Source: Bacillota bacterium
GTDB lineage: Bacteria; Bacillota; Clostridia; Christensenellales; CAG-138
Length of the DNA stretch: 44,119 bases
Direction of reading: 5' to 3'
Assembly: GCA_023399275.1 (NCBI GenBank)
Contig: JAEWQH010000060.1
Span: 1 to 44,119, forward strand
This document shows, piece after piece, positions 24,147 through 32,583 of this stretch (position 1 is its first letter; each line of letters starts with the position of its first letter). The notes beneath the pieces are model-generated. The model saw only the letters and a program-made list of their open reading frames with translations. It was not told the origin of the DNA and searched no databases. The position numbers were made by a program, and so were the translations under genes.

Positions 24147-26330
24147 GTGGCTGAAACGCAGAAGCAAACAAAGGCAAAACGCAGAAGAGCGGCCGATGCG
24201 CCGAGATCGCGCGTATACGGCGCGATCGTGCTGAGCATCAGCTTTGCGCTTGCGTGCGCCGTGAGCATCACCTCGCTTACGCCAAAGCGCTATGAGGTCT
24301 CCGTCGGCGCCGTTGCCGCGGAGTCCATCACCGCGCCGCGCATCGTGGAGGACAGCGTAAACACCGAGGCGCTGCGTCAGGCCGCGCGAAACAACGTCTC
24401 CCCGGTCTATTCGGTCGATGAAAAGCTTGCGGATACGCTGATCTCAAACGCGCAGAGCTTCTTTTCTGCGCTGAGCAGCTTCCGAAACGCGGCAACAACC
24501 ACGCGCGCGGCTTCGTTTACCGCTGCCTCGCCGGATGCGCAGGGGGAGACGCAAGAGGACACGCGCACCTGGCAGGAGGTCATTCCGGCCACAGACCTGC
24601 TCGCAATGCTGGTCAAGCTGCCCGTCGGCGTCTCGGACACCGCGCTGGGATATGCGCTGCTGGATGCGACGGACGACGAGATCGACCAGCTCAAGGAGCT
24701 CGTGCTGACCACGCTGACCGAAAAGCTGCGTGCCGGCGTGACCGAGGCGGATCAGGTCAAGACGCTCTCCGAGATCAATAAAGAACTCAAGCTCTCCACG
24801 CTCTCCGTCTGGCTCAAGGCGATGGGCGAGATGGTCTACGACAAATATCTGCTGCCGACCAACGTGGTGAACTCCGTGGAGACCACGCGCGCACAGGAAA
24901 AAGCCGCAAGCGCGGTGGAGCCGGTGTATATCGCGCGCGGCGCAACGATCGTGCAGGCCGGACAGACCGTGACGCAGGAGCAGTATGACATGCTGCTCTC
25001 GCTCGACCTCGTCAAGGGCGCGGAGGCGGTCAGCCGCCTGACGCCGGGCACGATCGCGTACCTTTTTTGCGCATTTGGCATGCTGGGGTTGTATCTGCTC
25101 GCGTTTGACCGCGAGACTTTTTCCTCCAACAAACAAATGACCATTCTAGCGCTGATCCTCTGGCTGACGCTGGCGCTGGAGTGGATCTGCTACATCGTCG
25201 ATCCGCGCGTAACGCCCGCCGTCTTTGGCGTGCTTCTTACGACGCTGCTCGTCTCGCGCAAGACCGCGGAGGCGGTCAACATCGCGCTGGCGCTGTCGTT
25301 TTCGCTGTTGGCGGGCGGCAGTGGTTCCACGCTGTTTGGCTCGGACTCCATCCTCGCCATGGCGGCGATGCTCATCTCCGGGCAGATGGTGATGGTCGTA
25401 GCGGAGCGCAGCAAGAAGCGCGGCGCGCTGATCGCCGCGGGATCGTTCGGCGGCGTCGCCGGCGCGGCGGTCGTCGTTGCGGGCGGGCTGATCCTCAACT
25501 ATAGCTGGAATACCACGCTCATCTACGCAGGGCTGCAGATGGCAAGCGCGCTGATCCTCTCTGTCTTCTGCGTCGGCATGCTCAGCCTGTGGGAGAACCT
25601 CTTTGATATCGTTACCCCGGCGCGGCTGCATGAGCTGGCAAACGCTAACCACCCGCTGCTCAAGAAGATGATGACCGTCGCCCCCGGCACCTATCACCAC
25701 AGTATGATGGTCGCCTCGCTGGCGGAGGGCGCGGCGGAAGCCATCGGCGCAAACGCGCTGCTTGCGCGGACCGGCGCGATGTACCACGACGTGGGTAAGC
25801 TGCGCCGCCCGCAGTACTTCAAGGAGAATCAAAACGGCCAGAATATCCACGACACGCTTCAGCCGGAGGAGAGCGCGGGCTATATCATTGCGCACCAGAA
25901 GGATGCGCTGGCGTACCTCTCGCGCTATCGCATGCCCTCCGAGGTGAAAAAAATCGTTTCGGAGCACCATGGCAACACGCTGGTGAGCTACTTTTACTAC
26001 AAGGCGAAGCAGCAGCAGACACAGGATGGCGAGCCCGTTATCGAGCGGCTGTTTCGCTATCAGGGGAATCTGCCGAGTTCGAAGGAAAGCGCGATCGTCA
26101 TGCTGGCGGATAGCTGCGAGGCGGCGGTTCGCTCCATGAGTGAGCCCACGCGCGAAGAGGTCGCCGACATGGTGCACAAGATCGTGCAGGGCAAGATGGA
26201 CGACGGGCAACTCAAACAGTGCCCGCTTACGCTCGGCGAGATCAACCAGATCGAGAAGAGCTTCCTCGTGACGCTCACGGGGTTGATGCACGAACGCATC
26301 CGCTACCCCGCGCTGGAGGCGATGACATGA
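24147..26330 (+). CDS. pgpH: Membrane cyclic di-AMP phosphodiesterase, 7TM-HD type (PgpH/YqfF)
   Basis: 727 residues starting at GTG 24147. One N-terminal membrane segment (AIVLSISFALACAVSI), an extracellular 7TMR-HDED domain (about 50-290), about seven membrane helices (290-480) and a cytosolic HD domain with TYHHSMMVASLAEGA, MYHDVGK, and HQKDALAYL/EHHGNT. In Listeria, PgpH hydrolyses c-di-AMP to pApA. The order phoH-pgpH-ybeY is standard in Bacillota. It ends in an ATGA overlap with ybeY. Confidence 0.94.
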   Translation: MAETQKQTKAKRRRAADAPRSRVYGAIVLSISFALACAVSITSLTPKRYEVSVGAVAAESITAPRIVEDSVNTEALRQAARNNVSPVYSVDEKLADTLISNAQSFFSALSSFRNAATTTRAASFTAASPDAQGETQEDTRTWQEVIPATDLLAMLVKLPVGVSDTALGYALLDATDDEIDQLKELVLTTLTEKLRAGVTEADQVKTLSEINKELKLSTLSVWLKAMGEMVYDKYLLPTNVVNSVETTRAQEKAASAVEPVYIARGATIVQAGQTVTQEQYDMLLSLDLVKGAEAVSRLTPGTIAYLFCAFGMLGLYLLAFDRETFSSNKQMTILALILWLTLALEWICYIVDPRVTPAVFGVLLTTLLVSRKTAEAVNIALALSFSLLAGGSGSTLFGSDSILAMAAMLISGQMVMVVAERSKKRGALIAAGSFGGVAGAAVVVAGGLILNYSWNTTLIYAGLQMASALILSVFCVGMLSLWENLFDIVTPARLHELANANHPLLKKMMTVAPGTYHHSMMVASLAEGAAEAIGANALLARTGAMYHDVGKLRRPQYFKENQNGQNIHDTLQPEESAGYIIAHQKDALAYLSRYRMPSEVKKIVSEHHGNTLVSYFYYKAKQQQTQDGEPVIERLFRYQGNLPSSKESAIVMLADSCEAAVRSMSEPTREEVADMVHKIVQGKMDDGQLKQCPLTLGEINQIEKSFLVTLTGLMHERIRYPALEAMT

Positions 26331-26767
26331 CCGATGTGCAGACTGAGCTGGACTGCCTGCCAGAGGACGCTGCCGCGCTCATCCGCCGCGCGGTGGACGG
26401 CGCACTGCTGCGCGAAGGCGCGGCGGGCGACGTTTGCGTGCTCGTGACCGACGCGGAGGAGATTCAGCGGCTCAATGCGAGCTACCGCGGCATCGACCGC
26501 GTGACGGACGTACTCACGTTTCCCGCCTGCGAAGGCGACGCGATCCTCTGCCCACCAGACGGGTATCTGGGTGATATCGCGATCTGCTTTGAGCGAGCCG
26601 AGGCGCAGGCGCGGGCGTATGAACACTCTCTCACGCGGGAGCTTGCGTTTCTTTCCGTACACGGCGCGCTGCATCTGCTCGGCTACGACCATATGGAGCC
26701 GGACGACGAGAAGCGCATGTTTGCCCGGCAGGAAGCGATACTGAACGACTTGGGGTATCAACGATGA
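26327..26767 (+). CDS. ybeY: Endoribonuclease YbeY
   Basis: 146 residues. Zinc endoribonuclease for 16S rRNA 3' end maturation and ribosome quality control. The metal motif HGALHLLGYDH (H-x3-H-x5-H) is complete, with RVTDVLTFP upstream. Start at 26327, overlapping the pgpH stop. The order phoH-pgpH-ybeY-cdd-era-recO matches many Clostridia, except that a diacylglycerol kinase gene often found between ybeY and cdd is absent. Confidence 0.95.
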   Translation: MTDVQTELDCLPEDAAALIRRAVDGALLREGAAGDVCVLVTDAEEIQRLNASYRGIDRVTDVLTFPACEGDAILCPPDGYLGDIAICFERAEAQARAYEHSLTRELAFLSVHGALHLLGYDHMEPDDEKRMFARQEAILNDLGYQR

Positions 26768-27177
26768 AGAAAATCGATCCGCAGGAGCGGGAGACGATGC
26801 TCGATCTCGCCTACGAGGCGATGGAGCAGGCGTATACACCGTATTCCCACTTTCAGGTTGGGGCGTGCCTCAAGGGCGCAAGCGGCAGGTACTACCTTGG
26901 CTGCAATATCGAAAACGCGGCCTATACGCCGACCAACTGCGCCGAGCGCACGGCGGTGTTCAAGGCCGTGTCCGAGGGCGAGCGTGCATTTGAGGCGATC
27001 GTCGTCGTCTGCTCCGGCAAAAATCCGGCTTCGCCCTGCGGCGTCTGCCGGCAGGTGCTGCGGGAGTTCTGCGCGGACGATATGCCCGTCGTATTTGCCA
27101 ATGCGCAGCGGCGCTTCGTCGAGTCCACGCTCGGCGCACTGCTGCCGCATTCGTTTGGCCCGGAGGATTTGAAATGA
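26764..27177 (+). CDS. cdd: Cytidine deaminase
   Basis: 137-residue zinc enzyme that deaminates cytidine/deoxycytidine for pyrimidine salvage. The zinc site is complete: NCAERTAVF (Cys plus catalytic Glu) and PCGVCRQVL (two Cys). AYTPYSHFQVGA and GCNIENAAY bind substrate. It overlaps ybeY and era by ATGA at both ends. Confidence 0.97.
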   Translation: MKKIDPQERETMLDLAYEAMEQAYTPYSHFQVGACLKGASGRYYLGCNIENAAYTPTNCAERTAVFKAVSEGERAFEAIVVVCSGKNPASPCGVCRQVLREFCADDMPVVFANAQRRFVESTLGALLPHSFGPEDLK

Positions 27178-28064
27178 GCGGGTTTCGTTCCGGTTTTGTC
27201 TCCATCATCGGCTGCCCAAACGTGGGCAAGTCCACGATTCTCAACAAGCTGATCGGCCAGAAGATCGCCATCGTGACCGACCGCGCGCAGACTACGCGCA
27301 ACAAGATCACGGGCGTTTTGTCCCGGCCGGACTATCAGATGATCTTTTTGGATACGCCGGGCGTGACAACCCCGAAGAACAAGCTCGGCGAATACATGCA
27401 AAAGGTCGCCTACGACGCGATCAACGAGGTGGAAGCGATCCTGTTTGTTGCAGATGCCGAGCAGGGCGTGCGCGAGCGGGACGCGGCCATCCTCGATCGG
27501 CTTTCCCGCGCGAAGGCGCCCATCGTCGCGTTTATCAACAAGACCGATGCGGCGAGCCTCGGCCAGGCGAACGAGGCGCAGGAGGCGCTAGAGCAGAGGG
27601 GGTTCATCAAGGTGATCCTGCGCGGTTCCGCCGGGACCGGCAAAGGGCTCGACGAGCTGGAGCGCGCGCTCGGCGCGTTTCTTGTGCCCGGGCCGCAGTA
27701 TTTCCCGGACGATATGGTCACAGACCAGCCAGAGCGCATCATCGTAGGCGAACTGATCCGCGAAAAGGCGCTGCTGCTGCTGCGCGAGGAGGTTCCGCAC
27801 GGCGTAGGCGTCGGCGTGGACAAGATGGAGCGCAGGGAAGAACGGGATATGATGGACGTCTATGCGACCATCTACTGCGAGCGGGAGTCCCACAAGGGCA
27901 TCATCATCGGCAAAGGCGGATCCATGCTCAAAAAAATCGGGCAGGATGCGCGTAAGGATATCGAATGGATGCTTGGCTGCCCGGTGAACCTGCAGCTCTG
28001 GGTCAAGATCAAGGAAGACTGGCGCAACCGCCCGGGCATGCTGCACGAGCTCGGCTACGAGTGA
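27174..28064 (+). CDS. era: GTPase Era
   Basis: 296 residues. GTPase that binds the 3' end of 16S rRNA and checks 30S assembly. GCPNVGKST (G1), DTPGV (G3), NKTDA (G4) and a C-terminal KH domain with HKGIIIGKGGSMLKKIGQDAR. A standard partner of the upstream ybeY. Start in ATGA overlap with cdd. Confidence 0.97.
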   Translation: MSGFRSGFVSIIGCPNVGKSTILNKLIGQKIAIVTDRAQTTRNKITGVLSRPDYQMIFLDTPGVTTPKNKLGEYMQKVAYDAINEVEAILFVADAEQGVRERDAAILDRLSRAKAPIVAFINKTDAASLGQANEAQEALEQRGFIKVILRGSAGTGKGLDELERALGAFLVPGPQYFPDDMVTDQPERIIVGELIREKALLLLREEVPHGVGVGVDKMERREERDMMDVYATIYCERESHKGIIIGKGGSMLKKIGQDARKDIEWMLGCPVNLQLWVKIKEDWRNRPGMLHELGYE

Positions 28065-28090
28065 GCGCGCAGGGCGGGAGGTAACGGGCG

Positions 28091-28891
28091 ATGCCGGTCA
28101 TCTGCGTGGAGGGAATCGTCACGCGGTATGCAAACTACCGCGAAAGCGATCGAATCCTGAGCATCTTCACCATACAGCACGGCCGGCTGGACGCCAAGGC
28201 GCGCGGCTGCCGCAAGCCGCAAAGTCCGCTGGTCAACGCCTGCCAGCCGTTTGTATACGGTCAGTTTGAGATCTACACCGGCCGCGACAAGGCGAGTGTC
28301 AATGCCTGCGAAGTGCGGGAGACGTTTTATCCGATTCGGGAGGACTACGAGCGCTTCTCCATCGGCTCGGTCATGCTGCGGCTGTGTCATGACGCCGCGC
28401 CGGAAAGCGAGCCGAACGAAGCGCTGTTTTCGTTGCTGTATCATGCGCTCTCATTTTTGGCTTACGGGAAATCCGATCCGCAGGATCTGTTTTGCTGCTT
28501 TCTGGTGCGTTATCTCAACGCCGTCGGCTACCGGCCATCCATTACGGCCTGCGCGCAGTGCGGGCGGGATATCCGCTTTGATCCCGCTGTGCGTTTTTCC
28601 CCGCGCGGAGGCGCTGTTTGCGCCGCGTGTTCGCAGCATGGTGAGCCAGTGAGCAAGACCGCTCTGGAGGGCATGCGCCGCATGCTGATCATGGAGGATG
28701 CGGACATGGACCGCGTCAAACTCTCGCAGGGAGTGCGCGCAGAGATGCTCCGCGCGCTCAGCGCGTATACCGAAAGCGCGCTGGAGTTTGGCGAAAAAGC
28801 GCTCGCCATGCTCAGAGGCCTCGGCGCGCCGGCGCACGCCGAGGATCAACGCACCGGCGCTGAAAACGCAAGCGAACGCAATCGGGATTAA
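28091..28891 (+). CDS. recO: DNA repair protein RecO
   Basis: 266 residues. Loads RecA with RecR at gaps in RecFOR repair. OB-fold N-terminus (VEGIVTRYANYRESDRIL) and a helical C-terminal part with a zinc-finger CAQCGRD...CAAC. Preceded by GGGAGG. The last about 20 residues are rich in Ala, Glu and Asn and look disordered. Confidence 0.93.
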   Translation: MPVICVEGIVTRYANYRESDRILSIFTIQHGRLDAKARGCRKPQSPLVNACQPFVYGQFEIYTGRDKASVNACEVRETFYPIREDYERFSIGSVMLRLCHDAAPESEPNEALFSLLYHALSFLAYGKSDPQDLFCCFLVRYLNAVGYRPSITACAQCGRDIRFDPAVRFSPRGGAVCAACSQHGEPVSKTALEGMRRMLIMEDADMDRVKLSQGVRAEMLRALSAYTESALEFGEKALAMLRGLGAPAHAEDQRTGAENASERNRD

Positions 28892-28933
28892 TTGTGAACT
28901 TTCTCTGTTTCGGGCGAAACTGCCACAATGGTG

Positions 28934-28942
28934 TGGTACAAT
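28934..28942 (+). promoter_or_regulatory. Extended -10 promoter before the L,D-transpeptidase gene
   Basis: TGGTACAAT lies about 105 bases before the gene at 29047. A clear -35 is lacking. A separate transcript for the two cell-wall genes is plausible. Confidence 0.45.
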
Positions 28943-29046
28943 ACTCAGGATTCGAAGACGGCGGCGGAGATTTTCCGGGTTTTGCGAAAGAAATTCGAAA
29001 AATATGCCGCTGATTTCATTAATTCAACTGTTAAGAGGTTACGATT

Positions 29047-30111
29047 ATGCCCTTGGGACGACATCTCATCAAGACGCTGCTGCTGTCTTGCCTTGTGATT
29101 GCCGCTCTGTTTGCCCTTGGCTGCGCCAGCGAGGCGGCGGCGCCCGTGGAACCGACGCCCACGCCGGAGCCTGTCGTCGTGAGTATGGATGTAGTGGATC
29201 TCAACGTCGAGAGCTTCGGCGATATGCCCGCTCCGACGCCCACCCCGGAACCGACGCCCACGCCGATCCCGTTTTCCTACTATGCGCCGACGGTCAACAT
29301 GACCTATGAGGAACTCGTCGGCAGTCTGGACGATATGAGCAAATCCGCGAGCGACCTGCTTGCGGAGGGGTACCCCGATCCGAAGACCTACTACATCATC
29401 GTCGACCTGCAGTGGCAGGTGGTCATGGTCTATAAGCGCCTTGACGACGGAACGACCTTCGGCAAGCCCGACCTGACCCAGCCGGTGCGGTACATGATCT
29501 GCTCCACGGGCAATCCGGATAGTGAATATGGCCATGAGACGACCGCCGGCATCTTCCAGATTCTGGTGCCGAAGGTGCGCTTCTATCAGTTTGTCAACCT
29601 GGAAGCTGCGCAGTATCTGACGTTGATCCGCAGCCGCACCTACTTCCACTCGATCCTTTACGACAGAGCGAAGGATCTGAGCACGTTCATCCGCGAGTCC
29701 TACGACAAGCTCGGCACCAAGGCAAGCCACGCCTGCATCCGGCTGACGGTTCCGGATGCGCGCTGGATCTTCTACAACATCGGCTATGGCACGACCTGCG
29801 AGATTCGCAAGGGCGACCCGCTGGACTCGGATACCGGAACGATCCGCGCGCAGTTGATTCTGCCGCCGTCCAAAGACAACGTCAAGCTCGTCGCCGGTGC
29901 GGCGCCGTGGACCGACAACTGGAGCATCGAGGACGTGGAGCACGTCTTGCCCTATAAGTATGCTGCGCCGCCGCTGCCGGACCTTGGCGACGGAGACGAC
30001 GATATCGAGACGACCGCGACGCCTTCCGGAACGGATACCGGCGGAGGAACCGTAACGCCTGCGCCTGTGGAGATAACCCCGGCTCCGGTCGAAACGGATA
30101 CCGGCTGGTAA
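29047..30111 (+). CDS. L,D-transpeptidase (YkuD) lipoprotein
   Basis: 354 residues. A lipoprotein-like signal (LIKTLLLSCLVIAALFALGC) is followed by a Pro-Thr linker (about 35-75). The YkuD domain spans about 110-260, with the catalytic Cys at about 229 in SHACIRL. The family motif is normally SHGCIRL; here the glycine is alanine, which may be tolerated. Such enzymes form 3-3 peptidoglycan crosslinks or attach proteins to the wall, outside the membrane. A long Thr/Pro-rich tail follows (about 320-354). It sits directly before an M23 wall protein. Confidence 0.88.
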   Translation: MPLGRHLIKTLLLSCLVIAALFALGCASEAAAPVEPTPTPEPVVVSMDVVDLNVESFGDMPAPTPTPEPTPTPIPFSYYAPTVNMTYEELVGSLDDMSKSASDLLAEGYPDPKTYYIIVDLQWQVVMVYKRLDDGTTFGKPDLTQPVRYMICSTGNPDSEYGHETTAGIFQILVPKVRFYQFVNLEAAQYLTLIRSRTYFHSILYDRAKDLSTFIRESYDKLGTKASHACIRLTVPDARWIFYNIGYGTTCEIRKGDPLDSDTGTIRAQLILPPSKDNVKLVAGAAPWTDNWSIEDVEHVLPYKYAAPPLPDLGDGDDDIETTATPSGTDTGGGTVTPAPVEITPAPVETDTGW

Positions 30112-30133
30112 GACGAAAGTGTGCCGATAGCGA

Positions 30134-31348
30134 ATGACACGGCAACAAAAAAACAAAACGATAACGATTCTGCTGTCGGTGCTGCTTGCGGCATCGACAG
30201 CTTCTGTTCGCATATCGCTCGCCGCGCCGGAGACGGCGGCGCAAGCCGATGAGGTACAGGCCGTACTGAGCGGCGCCTGTGTCGGCGCGAATACGGGCGC
30301 CGGCGACTCCGCTGCCTATGCGGCAGAGATGCTTCGCTGGCAGGCGGGATACGTTTCCCGCACCAGCCTGAGCGGCGGGATGACGAAGACGCAGCGCATC
30401 GGGAGCGCTTTTGCGGCGGCGGCGCGGCTGATGCAAACGCGCCTGCGCCCGGATTGGACGGCATGGGGCGCCGCGCTGACGTCCTTTGAACCGGCTGTTT
30501 ACGATAGCTATGCACAAAACATATCTGCGTTTTGCGCACTGGCGGATACGCTCAACGATTCGATGCAGGTGGCTTCCGCCGCGTGCGTGCGCGGCATCAG
30601 CCGCGATCTGCGCGAGGCCGGCGTTTCGCTGGACGCGGCAGGCCGGCCGCAGCTGCGCTTGAGCTGGCGCGAGTGCGCCGCGCTCTACTATATCTACGGC
30701 GAGGGCTTGACAGATGCGATTGCCTCCGCGCTTTCGGCTGGATACGCGGGGAATGCATACAGCGGCGTGACACTCGACTGGCCGAGCTGCGCGTTTGAGG
30801 ATCTGGCTGGTCAGGGTACGCACGATCAGCTCGTGGAGGGCGTGCTCGCGCTGGACTACTTCAACACCGTTTACAACGACGACGGCAGCGTCGCGCCCGT
30901 TGAGACCTATCAGTTTGAACCGGCGTATCTCGCGACGATCATCCATCCGGTCGAAGGCGGGGTGATCAAGGATGGCTGGTACGATCCGCGTTCGCATAAG
31001 ACGCGCCTGCACATGGGCACGGATATCCGCCGCAGCGCAAAGACGCCGATCCTGTCTATGACGGACGGGACGGTTCTATACATCGGCTATCTTCCCGTGC
31101 CCGGCTACTACGTGATCATCGAGGACCCGTACGGCTTTGTCTACCACTACTATCATATGTATGAGCTGACCACCTTCGTTGCGGAGGGGGATGCTGTGGT
31201 GCAGGGCCAGCAGATCGGGCTGGTCGGCAGCACGGGCAACAGCGTGGCCAACCATCTGCATCTCGGCGTGGTGACGCCGGAGGGGAAGTATGTCAACCCA
31301 TATGACCTGTTTGTGCAGGCAGGCATCGGCCCTATCCTGACGAACTGA
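30134..31348 (+). CDS. Secreted M23 (LytM-type) peptidase
   Basis: 404 residues with an N-terminal signal/anchor segment (TITILLSVLLAASTASV). A helical, alanine-rich region of unknown type (about 30-260) precedes a C-terminal M23 domain. Zinc ligands are visible in HMGTD (about 293) and HLHLG (about 374), with YHYYHMYEL between. M23 enzymes cut peptidoglycan crosslinks or activate amidases. The cluster with the L,D-transpeptidase suggests wall remodelling. The ribosome binding site is weak. Confidence 0.88.
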   Translation: MTRQQKNKTITILLSVLLAASTASVRISLAAPETAAQADEVQAVLSGACVGANTGAGDSAAYAAEMLRWQAGYVSRTSLSGGMTKTQRIGSAFAAAARLMQTRLRPDWTAWGAALTSFEPAVYDSYAQNISAFCALADTLNDSMQVASAACVRGISRDLREAGVSLDAAGRPQLRLSWRECAALYYIYGEGLTDAIASALSAGYAGNAYSGVTLDWPSCAFEDLAGQGTHDQLVEGVLALDYFNTVYNDDGSVAPVETYQFEPAYLATIIHPVEGGVIKDGWYDPRSHKTRLHMGTDIRRSAKTPILSMTDGTVLYIGYLPVPGYYVIIEDPYGFVYHYYHMYELTTFVAEGDAVVQGQQIGLVGSTGNSVANHLHLGVVTPEGKYVNPYDLFVQAGIGPILTN

Positions 31349-31377
31349 CGCCGACGCGCCGGAATCGGATGTTTGTC

Positions 31378-31411
31378 TTGTGTGACGGCGGCCGTGGTGA
31401 TATACTATAAT
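31378..31411 (+). promoter_or_regulatory. Probable promoter for rsmD-coaD
   Basis: Overlapping -10 candidates TATACT (31401-31406) and TATAAT (31406-31411). The first has TTGTGT at 17 bases. About 85 bases before rsmD. Confidence 0.5.
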
Positions 31412-31494
31412 AACGTATTGTGGCTGATTCTGTGGGCGCGCGCTCTCGCGCCCCGCCGGGATTTGCAGAAGACGGACCGTTTCGGGAGGATCGC

Positions 31495-32067
31495 TTGAGA
31501 ATCATCGCGGGATCGGCGCGCGGACGCCGCTTTGATGCGCCGAAGGGCATGGATACGCGCCCGACGCTCGACCGCGTGAAGGAAGCGCTATTCGGAATGC
31601 TGCAGTTTGACATCCCGGGCAGCAGCGTGCTCGATCTCTTTTCCGGCTCCGGGAACCTCGGGCTGGAGGCGGCCTCGCGCGGAGCGCGGCAGGTGATCTG
31701 CAACGATAGCAGCCGCGCGTGCGCGGAGCAGATTCAGGCCAACGCAAAGTTGCTCGGGCTGGACGCCGCGGTTCAGGTTTCCTGCAAGGATTATGCCGCG
31801 TGCCTGAACGATCTGGCGCATTCAAACCGGCGCTTTGATTTTTTGCTGATCGACGCGCCCTACCGGGACGGCAGTGCGCAAAAAGCAGCGGAGTTGGCGG
31901 TTTCCCTTGGCCTTCTGCCGCCGCAGGGGCGCGTGATCATCGAACACGCGGCTGACCGCTTGCCCGCCGTGGATGAGCGGCTGGCTACGCGGGTGCAGAC
32001 GAGGCAATACGGCGCTTGCGCCGTTTCGATCTATGAGCGAGCAGACCGCGAGGCGGCGCCCGGATAA
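31495..32067 (+). CDS. rsmD: 16S rRNA (guanine-966-N2)-methyltransferase RsmD
   Basis: 190 residues from TTG 31495, with GGGAGG five bases upstream and the family start RIIAGSARGRRF. Motifs: TRPTLDRVKEALFGML, SAM motif VLDLFSGSGNLGLEAASRGA and the catalytic LLIDAPYRDG, where DAPY replaces the usual DPPY. It lies before coaD, as in most Bacillota. Confidence 0.94.
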   Translation: MRIIAGSARGRRFDAPKGMDTRPTLDRVKEALFGMLQFDIPGSSVLDLFSGSGNLGLEAASRGARQVICNDSSRACAEQIQANAKLLGLDAAVQVSCKDYAACLNDLAHSNRRFDFLLIDAPYRDGSAQKAAELAVSLGLLPPQGRVIIEHAADRLPAVDERLATRVQTRQYGACAVSIYERADREAAPG

Positions 32068-32094
32068 GGCGCGCCTTGGGAAAGGCAGGCGAGC

Positions 32095-32583
32095 ATGCGG
32101 ACCTGTGTTTATCCCGGCAGCTTCGACCCGTTTACCATCGGACACCACGATGTGTTGGAGCGGGCGATCGCGATGTTTGAGCGCGTGTATGTCAGCGTGC
32201 TGAACAACGCGGCCAAGCACCCCGTCTTCTCCGTGGAGGAGCGCGTGGACATGATCGCGCGGATGGTCGAGGCCGAGCGCATGCAGAACGTTGTCGTCAC
32301 GCATTTTGACGGGCTGCTGGTCGACTACGCGCACGCCATCGGCGCGGACTATATCATCCGCGGGCTGCGCGCGACCATGGACTTTGAGTACGAGTTTCAG
32401 ATCAATGCGCTCAATCTCCATCTTGCGCCGGATGTGGACACCGTCTACTTCATGGCGCGGCCGGAGCACTCCTTTTTGAGCTCCAGCGCCGTACGGGAGA
32501 TCGCATCCGTGGGCGGAAACATCAACGGACTCGTGCCGGACAGCATTCACAATATCATTGCAGAAAGGTTAAGAAGACCATGA
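32095..32583 (+). CDS. coaD: Phosphopantetheine adenylyltransferase
   Basis: 162 residues. Transfers AMP to 4'-phosphopantetheine in CoA synthesis. YPGSFDPFTIGHHDV carries the nucleotidyltransferase T-x-G-H motif; IIRGLRATMDFEYEFQ and the SFLSSSAVREIA end are standard. The stop overlaps the next gene (ATGA). Confidence 0.97.
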   Translation: MRTCVYPGSFDPFTIGHHDVLERAIAMFERVYVSVLNNAAKHPVFSVEERVDMIARMVEAERMQNVVVTHFDGLLVDYAHAIGADYIIRGLRATMDFEYEFQINALNLHLAPDVDTVYFMARPEHSFLSSSAVREIASVGGNINGLVPDSIHNIIAERLRRP

